From Collinsella sp. An7 (lineage in GTDB: Bacteria > Actinomycetota > Coriobacteriia > Coriobacteriales > Coriobacteriaceae): 64,000 bases of DNA. Positions 43,161-51,381 of the stretch are shown in pieces. Position 1 is the first letter of the stretch. The number at the start of each line of letters is the position of its first letter. The notes below the pieces were generated by a model. The model was given only the letters and a program-made list of their open reading frames with translations. It searched no databases and was not told the origin of the DNA. The position numbers and the translations under genes were made by a program. The stretch spans positions 62,001 to 126,000 of the forward strand of contig NZ_NFHP01000002.1 in NCBI RefSeq assembly GCF_002159335.1, read 5' to 3'.

Positions 43161-43784
43161 TTAGGCCTCGTTGGGTTGCACCTCGCGCTCGCGGCGCCTG
43201 AGCTCATTGAGCTCTGCGCGGTAGTGGCGGGCGCGCTCGCGGTTGCCGGCGTTGGCGTACTGCTTTGCCAGCAGGTAGTAGAGCTTCCCCTTGAGCTGCT
43301 GGTTGGCACGGGGCAGCATGGCTTCCATCTTGTCGATCATGTCGCAGCGCTTGCCAAAGACGATCTCGTAGGTGAGCTGGCAATCGGCAATAACCGCCTT
43401 GTCGGCCCCCTTCGTCTCCTTGAGCTCGGCCAAGAGCTCCTTGGCGCGCTTCTTGTTGCCGTTCTCGGCAAAGTAGTTAAAGGCGATGGGCAGAATCTGA
43501 GCCTGCCGCTTGGCGGAGTTGCGCATACGAACGAGCAGCTCGATCATGCGCTCCGCCAGCTCGCGGTCCCCGCGCGCATCGTGCACGAGGAAGCGGTAGT
43601 AGTGCTGTTTAAACGTGGTGAGTAGGATGCGCGGCAGAAACTTATTGAGCTCATCGAGACATTCGTCAAAGAGACCGGCGTTGTAGAACGCCTGGATCTT
43701 GGCGTCGTAATAGCGCTTAAGGCCCTCGCTGCCCACGAAGTACACGACGACCACGATGATGAACGCTACGACCTCTGGTCTCAC
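43161..43784 (-). CDS. Membrane-anchored TPR-like protein of unknown function in the PTS operon
   Basis: 207 residues. One N-terminal membrane helix (PEVVAFIIVVVVYFVGSEGL, about 3-22) and a cytoplasmic part that is nearly all helical with TPR-like spacing (YYDAKIQAFYNAGLFDECLDEL, YYLLAKQYANAGNRERARHYRAELNEL near the end). I do not recognise a named family. GTG at 43784 is preferred (aaagg six bases upstream); an upstream in-frame start at 43853 would put 23 extra residues before the helix and cross the terminator hairpin. It lies between iid and iia of the PTS, same strand, which suggests a role in assembling or tuning that transporter; this is inference. Confidence 0.65.
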   Translation of the reverse strand: MRPEVVAFIIVVVVYFVGSEGLKRYYDAKIQAFYNAGLFDECLDELNKFLPRILLTTFKQHYYRFLVHDARGDRELAERMIELLVRMRNSAKRQAQILPIAFNYFAENGNKKRAKELLAELKETKGADKAVIADCQLTYEIVFGKRCDMIDKMEAMLPRANQQLKGKLYYLLAKQYANAGNRERARHYRAELNELRRREREVQPNEA

Positions 43785-43837
43785 GATGAACCTTTCCGCG
43801 TATGGTATCTGCTCGCTCGGGCCTGCGCCCGAATGTG

Positions 43838-43910
43838 AAAAACGGGCGCGCACCTCGGGAGAATGGGAGGGAACCGCAGCGTTCCGACCGTGAGATGCGC
43901 GCCCGCCCGT
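43838..43910 (-). terminator. Terminator or attenuator downstream of the IID gene
   Basis: On the minus strand an arm at 43910-43892 (acgggcgggcgcgcatctc) pairs imperfectly with gaggtgcgcgcccg near 43856-43843, followed by TTTTTC. A perfect 11-bp hairpin (43928-43938 with 43946-43956) comes first, 18 bp after the IID stop. Together they could end or reduce transcription before the TPR-like gene and iia. Confidence 0.7.
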
Positions 43911-43973
43911 ACGGTCGCCGAGCGACGGGGATGCCCGGAGCGTGCCCGGGCATCCCGGAGGGGGACCTTACCC

Positions 43974-44795
43974 TTAGCCCTTGACGGCGAGGCCGAGGCC
44001 ACCGAGGACGATGCCGATGACCAGGATGATGAGAATCGCCTTGGTCGAGGTCATGCCCTTCTTGCCGAGGAGCCAGTACACGAAGCCAACGAGGGCCGCG
44101 GGCACGAGCTTGGGGCAGATGGTGTTCAGGATGTCCTGAACGTCGACGGTAACGCCGCCGATGTCGGGGACGATGTTGAGCACGACGCCCACGTTGGTGG
44201 AGATCAGCGCGCCGACCATGAAGACGCCCATGACGGTGGCGGCGTCGGTGATGGAGTTGAGCCGGTCGCTCATCGTGGTGACGAGCTTCATGCCCTGATC
44301 GTAGGCGATGTAGGTCTGCTTGCAGCGGAACCAGTCGACCACGATGTTAACGGCGATCCAGATGAAGATGCCGAGCGGGTTGCCCTGCATGGCCATGTTG
44401 GCCGCGAGGGCGCCGAAAATCGTCGGCAGCAGCGAGCCGAAGATCGAGTCGCCGATGGAGGCGAGCGGGCCCATCAGGCCGGTCTTGAGGGAGGCGACCG
44501 TCTCCATGCCGTCGAGACCGTCGGTCTCCTCGATGGCGAGGTCGATACCGGTGATGATGGTGTTGAGGAAGTTCGAGGTGTTGAAGAACGGCGAGCACTG
44601 GGTGCGGCAGGCGGTCTTCAGGGCCTCGGTGCCATCCCCGTAGATCTTACGGAGCTGGGGCAGGATGATCCACAGATAACCGGAGTGCTGCATGCGCTCG
44701 TAGTTCCAGCCAGCCTGGAAGCCAGCGAGGTTACGGCGGTTAATCTGCTGGAAGTCAGCCTTGGTGAGCTTGTAGCCGGTGGTCTTAGAGCTCAT
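43974..44795 (-). CDS. PTS mannose-family IID component
   Basis: 273 residues. Membrane component with IIC. YKLTKADFQQINRRNLAGFQAGWNYERMQHSGYLW at the N-terminus, then TGLMGPLASIGDSIFGSLLPTIFGALAA and a C-terminal hydrophobic helix, all typical of ManZ/AgaD. The start at 44795 (MSSKTTG) gives the Shine-Dalgarno ggaggg an 8-bp spacing; ATG 44804 would be only two bases from it. It overlaps the IIC stop by 11 bp. Confidence 0.94.
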   Translation of the reverse strand: MSSKTTGYKLTKADFQQINRRNLAGFQAGWNYERMQHSGYLWIILPQLRKIYGDGTEALKTACRTQCSPFFNTSNFLNTIITGIDLAIEETDGLDGMETVASLKTGLMGPLASIGDSIFGSLLPTIFGALAANMAMQGNPLGIFIWIAVNIVVDWFRCKQTYIAYDQGMKLVTTMSDRLNSITDAATVMGVFMVGALISTNVGVVLNIVPDIGGVTVDVQDILNTICPKLVPAALVGFVYWLLGKKGMTSTKAILIILVIGIVLGGLGLAVKG

Positions 44796-45672
44796 CGTCG
44801 TCATCTCCCTCCACGCCAGCAGAGACAGCCGCAACGGGAGCGTTCTGATGCTGCTGATAGTAGATGTAGGCCAGAGCGAAGCCGATGAGAGCGACCGTCA
44901 GCATGGACAGGCTCTTGAAGTTGCCACCGGTGATGGTGGTCTCCGTGGCACCGGCGATGGTCGCCACGTCGCCACCGATGGTCACGATGCTCGTGAAGGC
45001 GGTGCCAAGGAGGGCGGCGATCACGAAGCCGAGGATCAGGTAGGCGATGTGCTTCTTAACGGGCAGGTAGCGGAGCAGGATGGCGAAGCCCACGGCCGGA
45101 AGCATAGCGCCGGCGAGGGTCAGGCCGTTGCCCAGCCACGCGAAGTCGCCGTTGAGGGCCGCGGTGATGGCCTCGACGAGCGGCTGGCCGAATGCGAGGG
45201 CCAGGAACACGGGGACCATACGGGAGAGGCACCAGGAGACGGCACCCATCCAGTAATGGAAGTTGTAGGCGTTCCAGTTCATCTTCTCGATATCGGCGTC
45301 GCAGGCGTGACCCCAGAAGGTGTTGGCCATACGACCGAGGATGTCGGTGTAGACGAGGATGGCGGCCACCGGCACGCCGAGGGCGGCGAGCGCCTGCTCG
45401 GGGTCCATGCCGGAGCTCACGGCAAACGCCGTGGCGATCAGGGTACCGGAGTTGGCGTCGATACGGGACGCGCCACCGAAGGTGCCCACACCCAGGATGG
45501 TGAGCTGCATGCTACCACCGATGAAGAGACCCGTTGCCATGTCGCCCATGATGAGGCCGGTGATGAAACCGGAGAACACGGCGGAACCCGCGCTGGAGTA
45601 CCAGCCGAGCTCGTCCATGATCTGGAAGCCTGCATATGCCGTGAGCAAAATGATTTGCCACCAAGCAATCAT
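44785..45672 (-). CDS. PTS mannose-family IIC component
   Basis: 295 residues, about eight membrane segments. MIAWWQIILLTAYAGFQIMDELGWYS, GLFIGGSMQLTILGVGTFGGASRIDANSGT and GPTS-like AFAVSSGMDPEQALAALGVPVA are ManY/AgaC family motifs. It forms the sugar channel with IID. A Met start at 45672 follows aaggagg. IIB lies upstream with a 120-bp gap. Confidence 0.94.
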   Translation of the reverse strand: MIAWWQIILLTAYAGFQIMDELGWYSSAGSAVFSGFITGLIMGDMATGLFIGGSMQLTILGVGTFGGASRIDANSGTLIATAFAVSSGMDPEQALAALGVPVAAILVYTDILGRMANTFWGHACDADIEKMNWNAYNFHYWMGAVSWCLSRMVPVFLALAFGQPLVEAITAALNGDFAWLGNGLTLAGAMLPAVGFAILLRYLPVKKHIAYLILGFVIAALLGTAFTSIVTIGGDVATIAGATETTITGGNFKSLSMLTVALIGFALAYIYYQQHQNAPVAAVSAGVEGDDDDEL

Positions 45673-45792
45673 GGTTTTCCTCCTTCTTTCCTTCGAACGT
45701 AAACGTACATTCCCTACGTTATGTCAAGCCGTGCATCTCCCCTCACGGCTCAGCACCAAGTTTGGGTGGTCGGATGCACTCCCCCAGCGGGA

Positions 45793-46257
45793 CTAGAGGG
45801 AGAAGTCGACCGGGTTATCCTGCGGGGTGAGCTGGATGACCATGGGGATGCCCATCTCCTTGAGCTCGGTGAGGGCGTCGACGTCATCCTGGCCGCAGTT
45901 GAGGTTACGGCTGTAGCTCTTGACAATATCCATCGAGGTGATGTTGCCCAGAATGATCTGGTCGAACTTCACGCCGGCCTTGGCCAGCTTGACATAGGTC
46001 TCGGGCTTCTTGACCACGATGAATAGGCGCTGCGCGTCGTACTTGCCGGCGGTGATGTTGGCCGCGGCCTTCTCGACGGGAAGAACCGAGAGCTTGCAGG
46101 TGGCGGGGGTGGCCATGCGAAGGACCTGCTTCTGGGTGGCGTCCTCGGCGATCTGGTCGTCAACGACCATAAAGCGGCTCACCTGACGGGCGTTGGCCCA
46201 AAGGTTGCCCACCTGGCCATGAATCAGACGGAAGTCAACTCGTGCTCCAACGATCAT
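45793..46257 (-). CDS. PTS mannose-family IIB component
   Basis: 154 residues. MIVGARVDFRLIHGQVGNLWAN has the phosphorylated His13; the later FIVVKKPETYVKLAKAGV and GNITSM segments match ManX-IIB/AgaV. Cytoplasmic; it phosphorylates the incoming sugar. The ATG is one base past the bgaC stop and its aaggag lies inside bgaC, so the enzyme and transporter are co-made. Confidence 0.94.
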   Translation of the reverse strand: MIVGARVDFRLIHGQVGNLWANARQVSRFMVVDDQIAEDATQKQVLRMATPATCKLSVLPVEKAAANITAGKYDAQRLFIVVKKPETYVKLAKAGVKFDQIILGNITSMDIVKSYSRNLNCGQDDVDALTELKEMGIPMVIQLTPQDNPVDFSL

Positions 46258-46258
46258 G

Positions 46259-48067
46259 TCACTCAACTCCTTCGGTCTCAAGGTGACGGATGAGGGGCTC
46301 GGCACACAGGGAGATGGTGTCCGCCGTGCGGCCCTCGGTTTCGAACAGAACGAGCTCGTTTGCGCCGGCGCGCGTGAGGCCATGCGGGACGTAGAGCGTC
46401 ATGATGGGACCGATCTCCCAGTAGCGCCCCACGTTAACCCCGTTGACGAACGCGACACCCTTGCCAAAGCCCGTGGTGTCGATAAAGGTATCTGCCGGCT
46501 CGTCGAGCGTGAACTCGAAGCGGGTGAACGAGGGCGTGCCCTCGCGCCAGCCGGCGGTATAGTCAACGCCCGAGATGTCCTCGAGCGGGAGGGGATACAT
46601 GTCCCACCCGGTTGCAAAGTGCAGGTCGACGCACACACCGGTGCGGATGCCCTTGCGCTGGGTGTCGGCCAAGAACTTGTGGCCGTAGTTCACGCGGCCC
46701 ATGTTCTCGGTGAGGATGTCGAGGCGGCTCTCGGCCGCAGGCAGCGGCGTGCGGATGTCCTCGCCGATGTGCTCCTGGTACTGCGTGGCCACGAGCTCGC
46801 CCTCAACAAAGACCTGCGCGCGGTCGCGCCCGTCGATGACGCGAATGCGCTCCTCGGTGCCCTCGGCCACGTCGCGCTCGATGCTCGTGCGGTAAAGGGT
46901 GTAGCCATAAGACTGGCCAAGGTCCTCCATGGAGCAGGGGTAGAGCGCGTGCACAGGGGCGCTCAGGTTCTCGAGGTTCTCGAAGAGCCCCGCGCGGCCG
47001 GTCAGGCGGATGCGGTCGGCGGGCACGGTAACGGCCTGCTTGATGAGCGGCTCGGCCTGCTCCGCTTCGGGGAAGAGCTCGCGCACTACGTCGCGCAGGC
47101 GGTACCACTTCTCGGTGGGGTTGCCCTCCTCGTTGAGGACGGCGTCGTAGTCGTAGCTCGTGACCTGGTGCAGGTCGTGGGTATGGCGGGCCGAGCAGCC
47201 GTTCATAAAGCCAAAGTTCGTGCCGCCGTGGAACATGTAGAGGTTGATGCTGCCGCCGAGCTCGAGGAGCTCGCGGACGCATGCGGCGAGGTCGTCGGCA
47301 TCGCGGGTGATGACGTTCTCGCCCCAGCGATTAAACCAGCCGTCCCAGAACTCCATGCACATGAGGGGCCAGTTCTTACCGTGCTCCTCGTGGAAGGCCT
47401 TGAGGTTCTTGAAGTTCTCGGCGGCGCGGCTGCCAAAGTTGCCGGTGACAAAGACATCGTCGTCGATGAGCGTGCCCGCGCGGAGGCACCCGCGCCACGG
47501 ACCGTCGGAGGTGCACAGCGGCACATCGACGCCGCGGTCGGTCATGAGCGCGCGGATGGCGCGGAGGTACTCCTTGTCCTCGCCGTATGAGCCGTACTCG
47601 TTCTCGACCTGCATCATGATGATGTTGCCGCCGCGCGTGATCTGGCGCTCGGTGAGGATGGGCATGAGCTCGTCGTAGTAGGCAGCGACGCGCTCAAGGA
47701 AGCGCGGATCGCGCGAACGCGGGCGCATGTCGCGGTCGGCCAGGAGCCACGCGGGCAGACCGCCCCACTCCCACTCGGCGCAGATGAACGGGCTCGGGCG
47801 GACGATCGCCCAGAGGCCGAGCTCGGCCGCCTCGTCGAGGAAGCGCGCGAGGTCGAGCGCACCGGCAAAGTCAAAGCTGCCGCGCTCAGGCTCGTGCAAG
47901 TTCCAGGGAACATAGGTCTCGACCGTATTGAAGCCGAGGGCCTTCAGGTTGTAGAGGGAATGGTGCCAATCGGTGGGGTGAACGCGGAAGTAGTGAATGG
48001 AGCCGGACAGGATCGTGAACGGCGCTCCGTCGAGCAGAAACCGGTCGCTGATCTCAAACGTGTGCAT
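46259..48067 (-). CDS. bgaC: Beta-galactosidase, GH35 family (BgaC-like)
   Basis: 602 residues, no signal peptide, therefore cytoplasmic. GSIHYFRVHPTDWHHSLYNLKALGFNTVETYVPWNLHEP is the GH35 signature region; MQVENEYGSYG holds the acid/base Glu (Glu155 or Glu157) and MCMEFWDGW the nucleophile Glu239. The C-terminal half has galactose-binding-like beta domains. The pneumococcal BgaC is specific for terminal beta-1,3-linked galactose on GlcNAc and is the first gene of the same PTS-agaS cluster. The start at 48067 has aaggagg seven bases upstream. First gene of the operon. Confidence 0.94.
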   Translation of the reverse strand: MHTFEISDRFLLDGAPFTILSGSIHYFRVHPTDWHHSLYNLKALGFNTVETYVPWNLHEPERGSFDFAGALDLARFLDEAAELGLWAIVRPSPFICAEWEWGGLPAWLLADRDMRPRSRDPRFLERVAAYYDELMPILTERQITRGGNIIMMQVENEYGSYGEDKEYLRAIRALMTDRGVDVPLCTSDGPWRGCLRAGTLIDDDVFVTGNFGSRAAENFKNLKAFHEEHGKNWPLMCMEFWDGWFNRWGENVITRDADDLAACVRELLELGGSINLYMFHGGTNFGFMNGCSARHTHDLHQVTSYDYDAVLNEEGNPTEKWYRLRDVVRELFPEAEQAEPLIKQAVTVPADRIRLTGRAGLFENLENLSAPVHALYPCSMEDLGQSYGYTLYRTSIERDVAEGTEERIRVIDGRDRAQVFVEGELVATQYQEHIGEDIRTPLPAAESRLDILTENMGRVNYGHKFLADTQRKGIRTGVCVDLHFATGWDMYPLPLEDISGVDYTAGWREGTPSFTRFEFTLDEPADTFIDTTGFGKGVAFVNGVNVGRYWEIGPIMTLYVPHGLTRAGANELVLFETEGRTADTISLCAEPLIRHLETEGVE

Positions 48068-48142
48068 GCTCCTCCTTGCTCGATCCTTCCCCTGGGGTCG
48101 ACGCCCACGGCGGTGCCGAGGGGGTTGGACCCGATGCTTGCT

Positions 48143-48330
48143 ATCATACACACTTTCCGAATAGTTATCGAAGAATTGTGAAGCAAACGCCGAACGGTAT
48201 GATTTGCCCCGCGAGCGGTAGCAAACAATTCCGCAGGTAAAGTGGTGTCTGATTTGAGAACCACCGTCGAGGTGACTGTTTACCAAGTGTTTAACTGGTA
48301 GTAACAACCCCAACTGTTAGACCACTGGTA
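48143..48330 (-). promoter_or_regulatory. bgaC promoter and possible GntR-family operator
   Basis: On the minus strand TTCGAT (48172-48167), 18-bp spacer, TATGAT (48148-48143) is a plausible promoter 75 bp before bgaC. Further upstream, 48281-48300 is a TACCA-N10-TGGTA palindrome, followed by accactggt near 48321. UTRA-type GntR regulators bind comparable dyads, so this may be the site of the regulator at 41724. Confidence 0.45.
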
Positions 48331-48477
48331 TTGACGCGTGAACAGCATTCGTCACTAGGGGGTCAAAATGGGCGCGGAGCGGTAGGTGCGCGCGACTGCG
48401 GGACGGCACTGGGCACCCGCCAGGGCGGCTGTGGCCAGCCGCGGGACCCCTCTCGTCCCTACCTGACCCCCACACAG

Positions 48478-48577
48478 CCGGATAGTTAGGTACCCGGCCA
48501 TTACCTGAGCGGCAAATCGTGCCCGATTTGGCCCATGATTTGCCGCTGGTGTAATGGCCGGGTACCTAACTATCCGG
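48478..48577. repeat. 100-bp near-perfect palindrome
   Basis: Outer arms 48478-48504 and 48551-48577 are a perfect 27-bp inverted repeat (end ccggatagttaggtacccgg). Inner arms agcggcaaatc (48509-48519) and gatttgccgct continue the stem with one mismatch. No T-run. Apart from the bgaC promoter the stretch 48068-48775 shows no other feature. Confidence 0.8.
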
Positions 48578-48775
48578 TTCAGATGAACCCGAGCGGGGGC
48601 GTTTTACCCCACTCCGCTGCATAACGCGATGGACGCCATGCCGCGCTTTGCGCCGGGGACCGATAGCGCCGCAGCAACATACGTCGAGCATTTTCTTGTG
48701 GGCATCTTGCGCCGCGCGGCATTTCCACGTAATATAGTCACTCGTTGGTGCGGCTCTCGCGCCATCCATAAGGAC

Positions 48776-48851
48776 GCCAGCATAGCTCAGTTGGTAGAGC
48801 ACCGCTCTCGTAAAGCGGGGGTCATCGGTTCGAGTCCGATTGCTGGCTCCA
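48776..48851 (+). tRNA. tRNA-Thr (anticodon CGT)
   Basis: Acceptor GCCAGCA (48776-48782) pairs with TGCTGGC (48841-48847), D-arm agctcagttggtagagc, anticodon loop ctCGTaa, T-arm with ggttcgagtcc, and an encoded CCA at 48849-48851. A factor-independent terminator follows at once. Confidence 0.95.
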
Positions 48852-48861
48852 TGATTTTTCG

Positions 48862-48887
48862 ACGCCTCCTAGCTAGGAGGCGTTTTT
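48862..48887 (+). terminator. Terminator of tRNA-Thr
   Basis: Stem acgcctcct (48862-48870) with aggaggcgt (48875-48883), four-base loop, then TTTTT. Confidence 0.9.
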
Positions 48888-49814
48888 GGTATGAGCCCCT
48901 CTCATGGATTCGAACCGATGAGGTCGCGGAGCTAGGCAAAGCGCATGAGCGTCTTTGCCAGCGCAGCGCGCGAGGCGGGAAGCGCCGAAGCGACCCTGCA
49001 CAGCCACGCGCGGCACCGTACGGCGCAGTGCGCCGAAGGGTGCATTCGCGGGTTCACGGCTGGGCCTTTTGCCAAGGCGCTCCGTGCGTTTCTCGCGGCA
49101 ATGAACCCGCAGATGCGCTACAGGGCGGTTTCCCCGCGAGCGGGCGCGTTGCGCGCGAAAACGCACGCCCCCTACCTGCGCTCCCCTCACGGGTTCATTT
49201 GCGGGTTCATCGCCGGGTTCACTGACGGGCCTTTTGCACGGCGCGGTCGGCCGGGGCGCACTTGATCGAGACGCGGCCGGCGGCACGCAGGCAAACGGCC
49301 GACGCGCGCCCGGGGATCCACACGACGCCCCGGGGAAGGGCCGGCTTCTCACCTCCACGAGAGCTCTGAACGGGTCAGCTGGGGGCGTTTTCGCTCTAAC
49401 CCATTTTTAGGCTCTCGCGCCCCGGACAGCCGCGGCGGGCGCCTACGGCCTCAGGCCGCGCCGGGGCAGCGCCGCTGCGCCCTCCCCGCCTTCGAACCCG
49501 ATGCCCCGCTGTTCGCCTTCTTCACCTTCGGGCCCATCCACCCAACCGTGCGTCCGGCCCGGCGCGTCCGCGTCGCGCCCTCCGCGCCATGCACCCGCCT
49601 ATCGCTGCGTCCGATTCCTTCTAGCAGAATGAATCGGTCAAAAACGGAGCCCATTCTGTCCGATTCGTTCTAATAGAACGAACGAGACAGAAGAGATCAG
49701 ACATGACGGGGTCAACAGGCATGACGGGGTCAAGATAGAAGGAGTCGGACGTAGCGGGGACCAGGCACAAGGGATCACGCAGGGCGAAGCGCCCCGAAAC
49801 GCTATGACCAGCGC
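48888..49814. other. Long gene-free, repeat-bearing region
   Basis: About 930 bp between the tRNA-Thr terminator and argD. At 48905-48927 the minus strand reads ctcatcggttcgaatcc, similar to the T-arm of the tRNA just before but inverted. Several cgggttca repeats occur at 49040-49220. Paired palindromes lie at 49609-49688 and catgacggggtcaa is repeated at 49702-49715 and 49720-49733. Open frames here are Arg/Pro-rich and match no family, so I call none of them genes. Confidence 0.55.
49609..49688. repeat. Paired 31-bp palindromes, family copy 2
   Basis: Palindromes at 49609-49639 and 49658-49688, centres 49 bp apart, exactly as at 19152-19231. Each reads about gtccgattc-n-ttcta-nn-agaa-n-gaatcggac; the spacer carries gagcccat here and gggcccga there. 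Confidence 0.7.
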
Positions 49815-51098
49815 CTACCCCAGCACGCAGGTGAGCGCCGCCGCGAGTGCGTCAACATCCGCTCGCTTGCAGATGAGCGGCGGAAGGAAGCGCAACGTGT
49901 GCGCACCGGTTGCGTTGGCGACGATGCCCTCCTCAAGCAGGCGCGACACCACATCGTGTGCATCGCCCGCGGCCTCGTCGAGGTCGGCGCCGCGCATCAG
50001 GCCCGCCCCGCGCACCTCCGTTACGTGCGGCACCTCGGCAAGACGCTCGGCCAAGTACTCCCCCACCTCGGCGGCATGCGAGGCATAGTCGCCACGGACG
50101 AGCTCCGAGAGAGTCGCCCATGCTGCCGCCACCTCGAGGCTGCTGCCGCCAAAGGTGGAGCCATGGTCGCCCGGACGGAACGCAGACGCGATCTCGGACC
50201 GCGCGGTAAAGGCACCCATGGTCATACCGCCGGCGATGCCCTTGGCGAGGCTCATGATGTCGGGCGTCACACCGAGCAGCTGCACCGCGAACGGCTTGCC
50301 ACTGCGGAAGATACCGGCCTGCACCTCGTCCGAGATGAGCACGCCGCCCACACCGTGCACGAGCTCGGCCGCCGCCTCGGCAAACTCAGGCGTGAGCGGA
50401 TGCACGCCGCTCTCGCCCTGGATGGGCTCAAAGAGCACCGCGCAGATCTCGCTCCCCAGGCGCTCGAAGATGGCCCGCAGCTCGTCTACATCGTTGGGCG
50501 TGCACGCCACAAAGCCGCCCGGCAGCGGACGGAAGCTCTCCTGCAGCCAATCCTGCATGGTGGCCGCGATGGTCTCGAGCGTTCGCCCATGAAAACCGCC
50601 CTTGAGGCACACAATCGTGTTGCCGCCGTTGCCCTGGCGCTGAGCGTAAAGGCGCGCGAGCTTCATGGCGCCCTCGTTGGCCTCGGCGCCCGAGTTGGCA
50701 AAGAACGTCTGCCACACCTGCTCGCCCTCCGCAGGGGCGGTCGCAGCGGCGAGCGCCTCGGAGTCGCCCGCGTCCACGGCGTCCACGATCGCCCGGGCGC
50801 CGGCAAGGTCATCGTTGGCGAGCTTGGAGAGGAGTGCCGCCACCTCGCCGCGATGCTCGGCATAGAAGTAGTTGGAGACGGTGAGGAGCTTCTGCGCCTG
50901 CTCGGAAATGGCCTGTGTCAGCACCGGGTTTGCGTGGCCGAGCGCGCACACGCCGATGCCGCCTAGAAAGTCGAGGTAGCTGCGGCCCTCGCTATCGACG
51001 AGGGTCATCCCCGAGCCGCTCGCAAACTCCACGGGCATCCGTCCGTAGGTGGGCATTACGTAGGTGCCCTCCAATACGCGCTCCTGTTCAAAGGACAT
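49815..51098 (-). CDS. argD: Acetylornithine aminotransferase
   Basis: 427 residues. Class III PLP aminotransferase that converts N-acetylglutamate semialdehyde to N-acetylornithine. YLDFLGGIGVCALGHANPVL, FFANSGAEANEGAMKLAR, GGFHGRTLETIAAT, EPIQGESGVHPL, LISDEVQAGIFRSG and MSLAKGIAGGMTMGAF, where the Lys binds PLP. An insertion of about 25 residues near 95-120 (DAVDAGDSEALAAATAPAEG) is unusual. Last gene of argC-J-B-D; 283 bp containing two palindromic elements separate it from argB. Confidence 0.95.
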   Translation of the reverse strand: MSFEQERVLEGTYVMPTYGRMPVEFASGSGMTLVDSEGRSYLDFLGGIGVCALGHANPVLTQAISEQAQKLLTVSNYFYAEHRGEVAALLSKLANDDLAGARAIVDAVDAGDSEALAAATAPAEGEQVWQTFFANSGAEANEGAMKLARLYAQRQGNGGNTIVCLKGGFHGRTLETIAATMQDWLQESFRPLPGGFVACTPNDVDELRAIFERLGSEICAVLFEPIQGESGVHPLTPEFAEAAAELVHGVGGVLISDEVQAGIFRSGKPFAVQLLGVTPDIMSLAKGIAGGMTMGAFTARSEIASAFRPGDHGSTFGGSSLEVAAAWATLSELVRGDYASHAAEVGEYLAERLAEVPHVTEVRGAGLMRGADLDEAAGDAHDVVSRLLEEGIVANATGAHTLRFLPPLICKRADVDALAAALTCVLG

Positions 51099-51139
51099 GT
51101 CGTTCGCCTTTCTCGTTCAATACCGCTACTCTGCTATCG

Positions 51140-51290
51140 CAATTGCCGCAGATTGTCTCCTACGGTGGCCAGCGAAGGCCCTCAGGTAACAAAAATGCGG
51201 CAATGCCGTTATCCCGTTTACGCCGCTGCCGCAGATTGTCACCTAGGGCCCGTTTTTTAACCTCGTAGGTGACAATCTGCGGCAACGGCG
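51140..51290. repeat. Two 66-68-bp palindromic elements, same family as 38711-38912
   Basis: Copy D 51140-51208 and copy E 51223-51290; starts 83 bp apart. Copy E is nearly perfect, from gctgccgcagattgtcaccta to its complement ending ggcaacggcg. They fill the argB-argD gap and would form long hairpins in the arg transcript. Confidence 0.8.
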
Positions 51291-51381
51291 GTCTGCCCAC
51301 TGGGAACGGGCCGCCCCGCGCCCAGGCCGTCCGGCTCGTACCGCACGGGCCACGTTGCCCCGCGCCCAGCGCACGCCGCCG

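Noticed and set aside
48873-49358. 161-codon minus-strand frame next to tRNA-Thr
   Set aside because: Arg/Pro-rich, begins and ends in repeats and tRNA-like sequence, no ribosome site.
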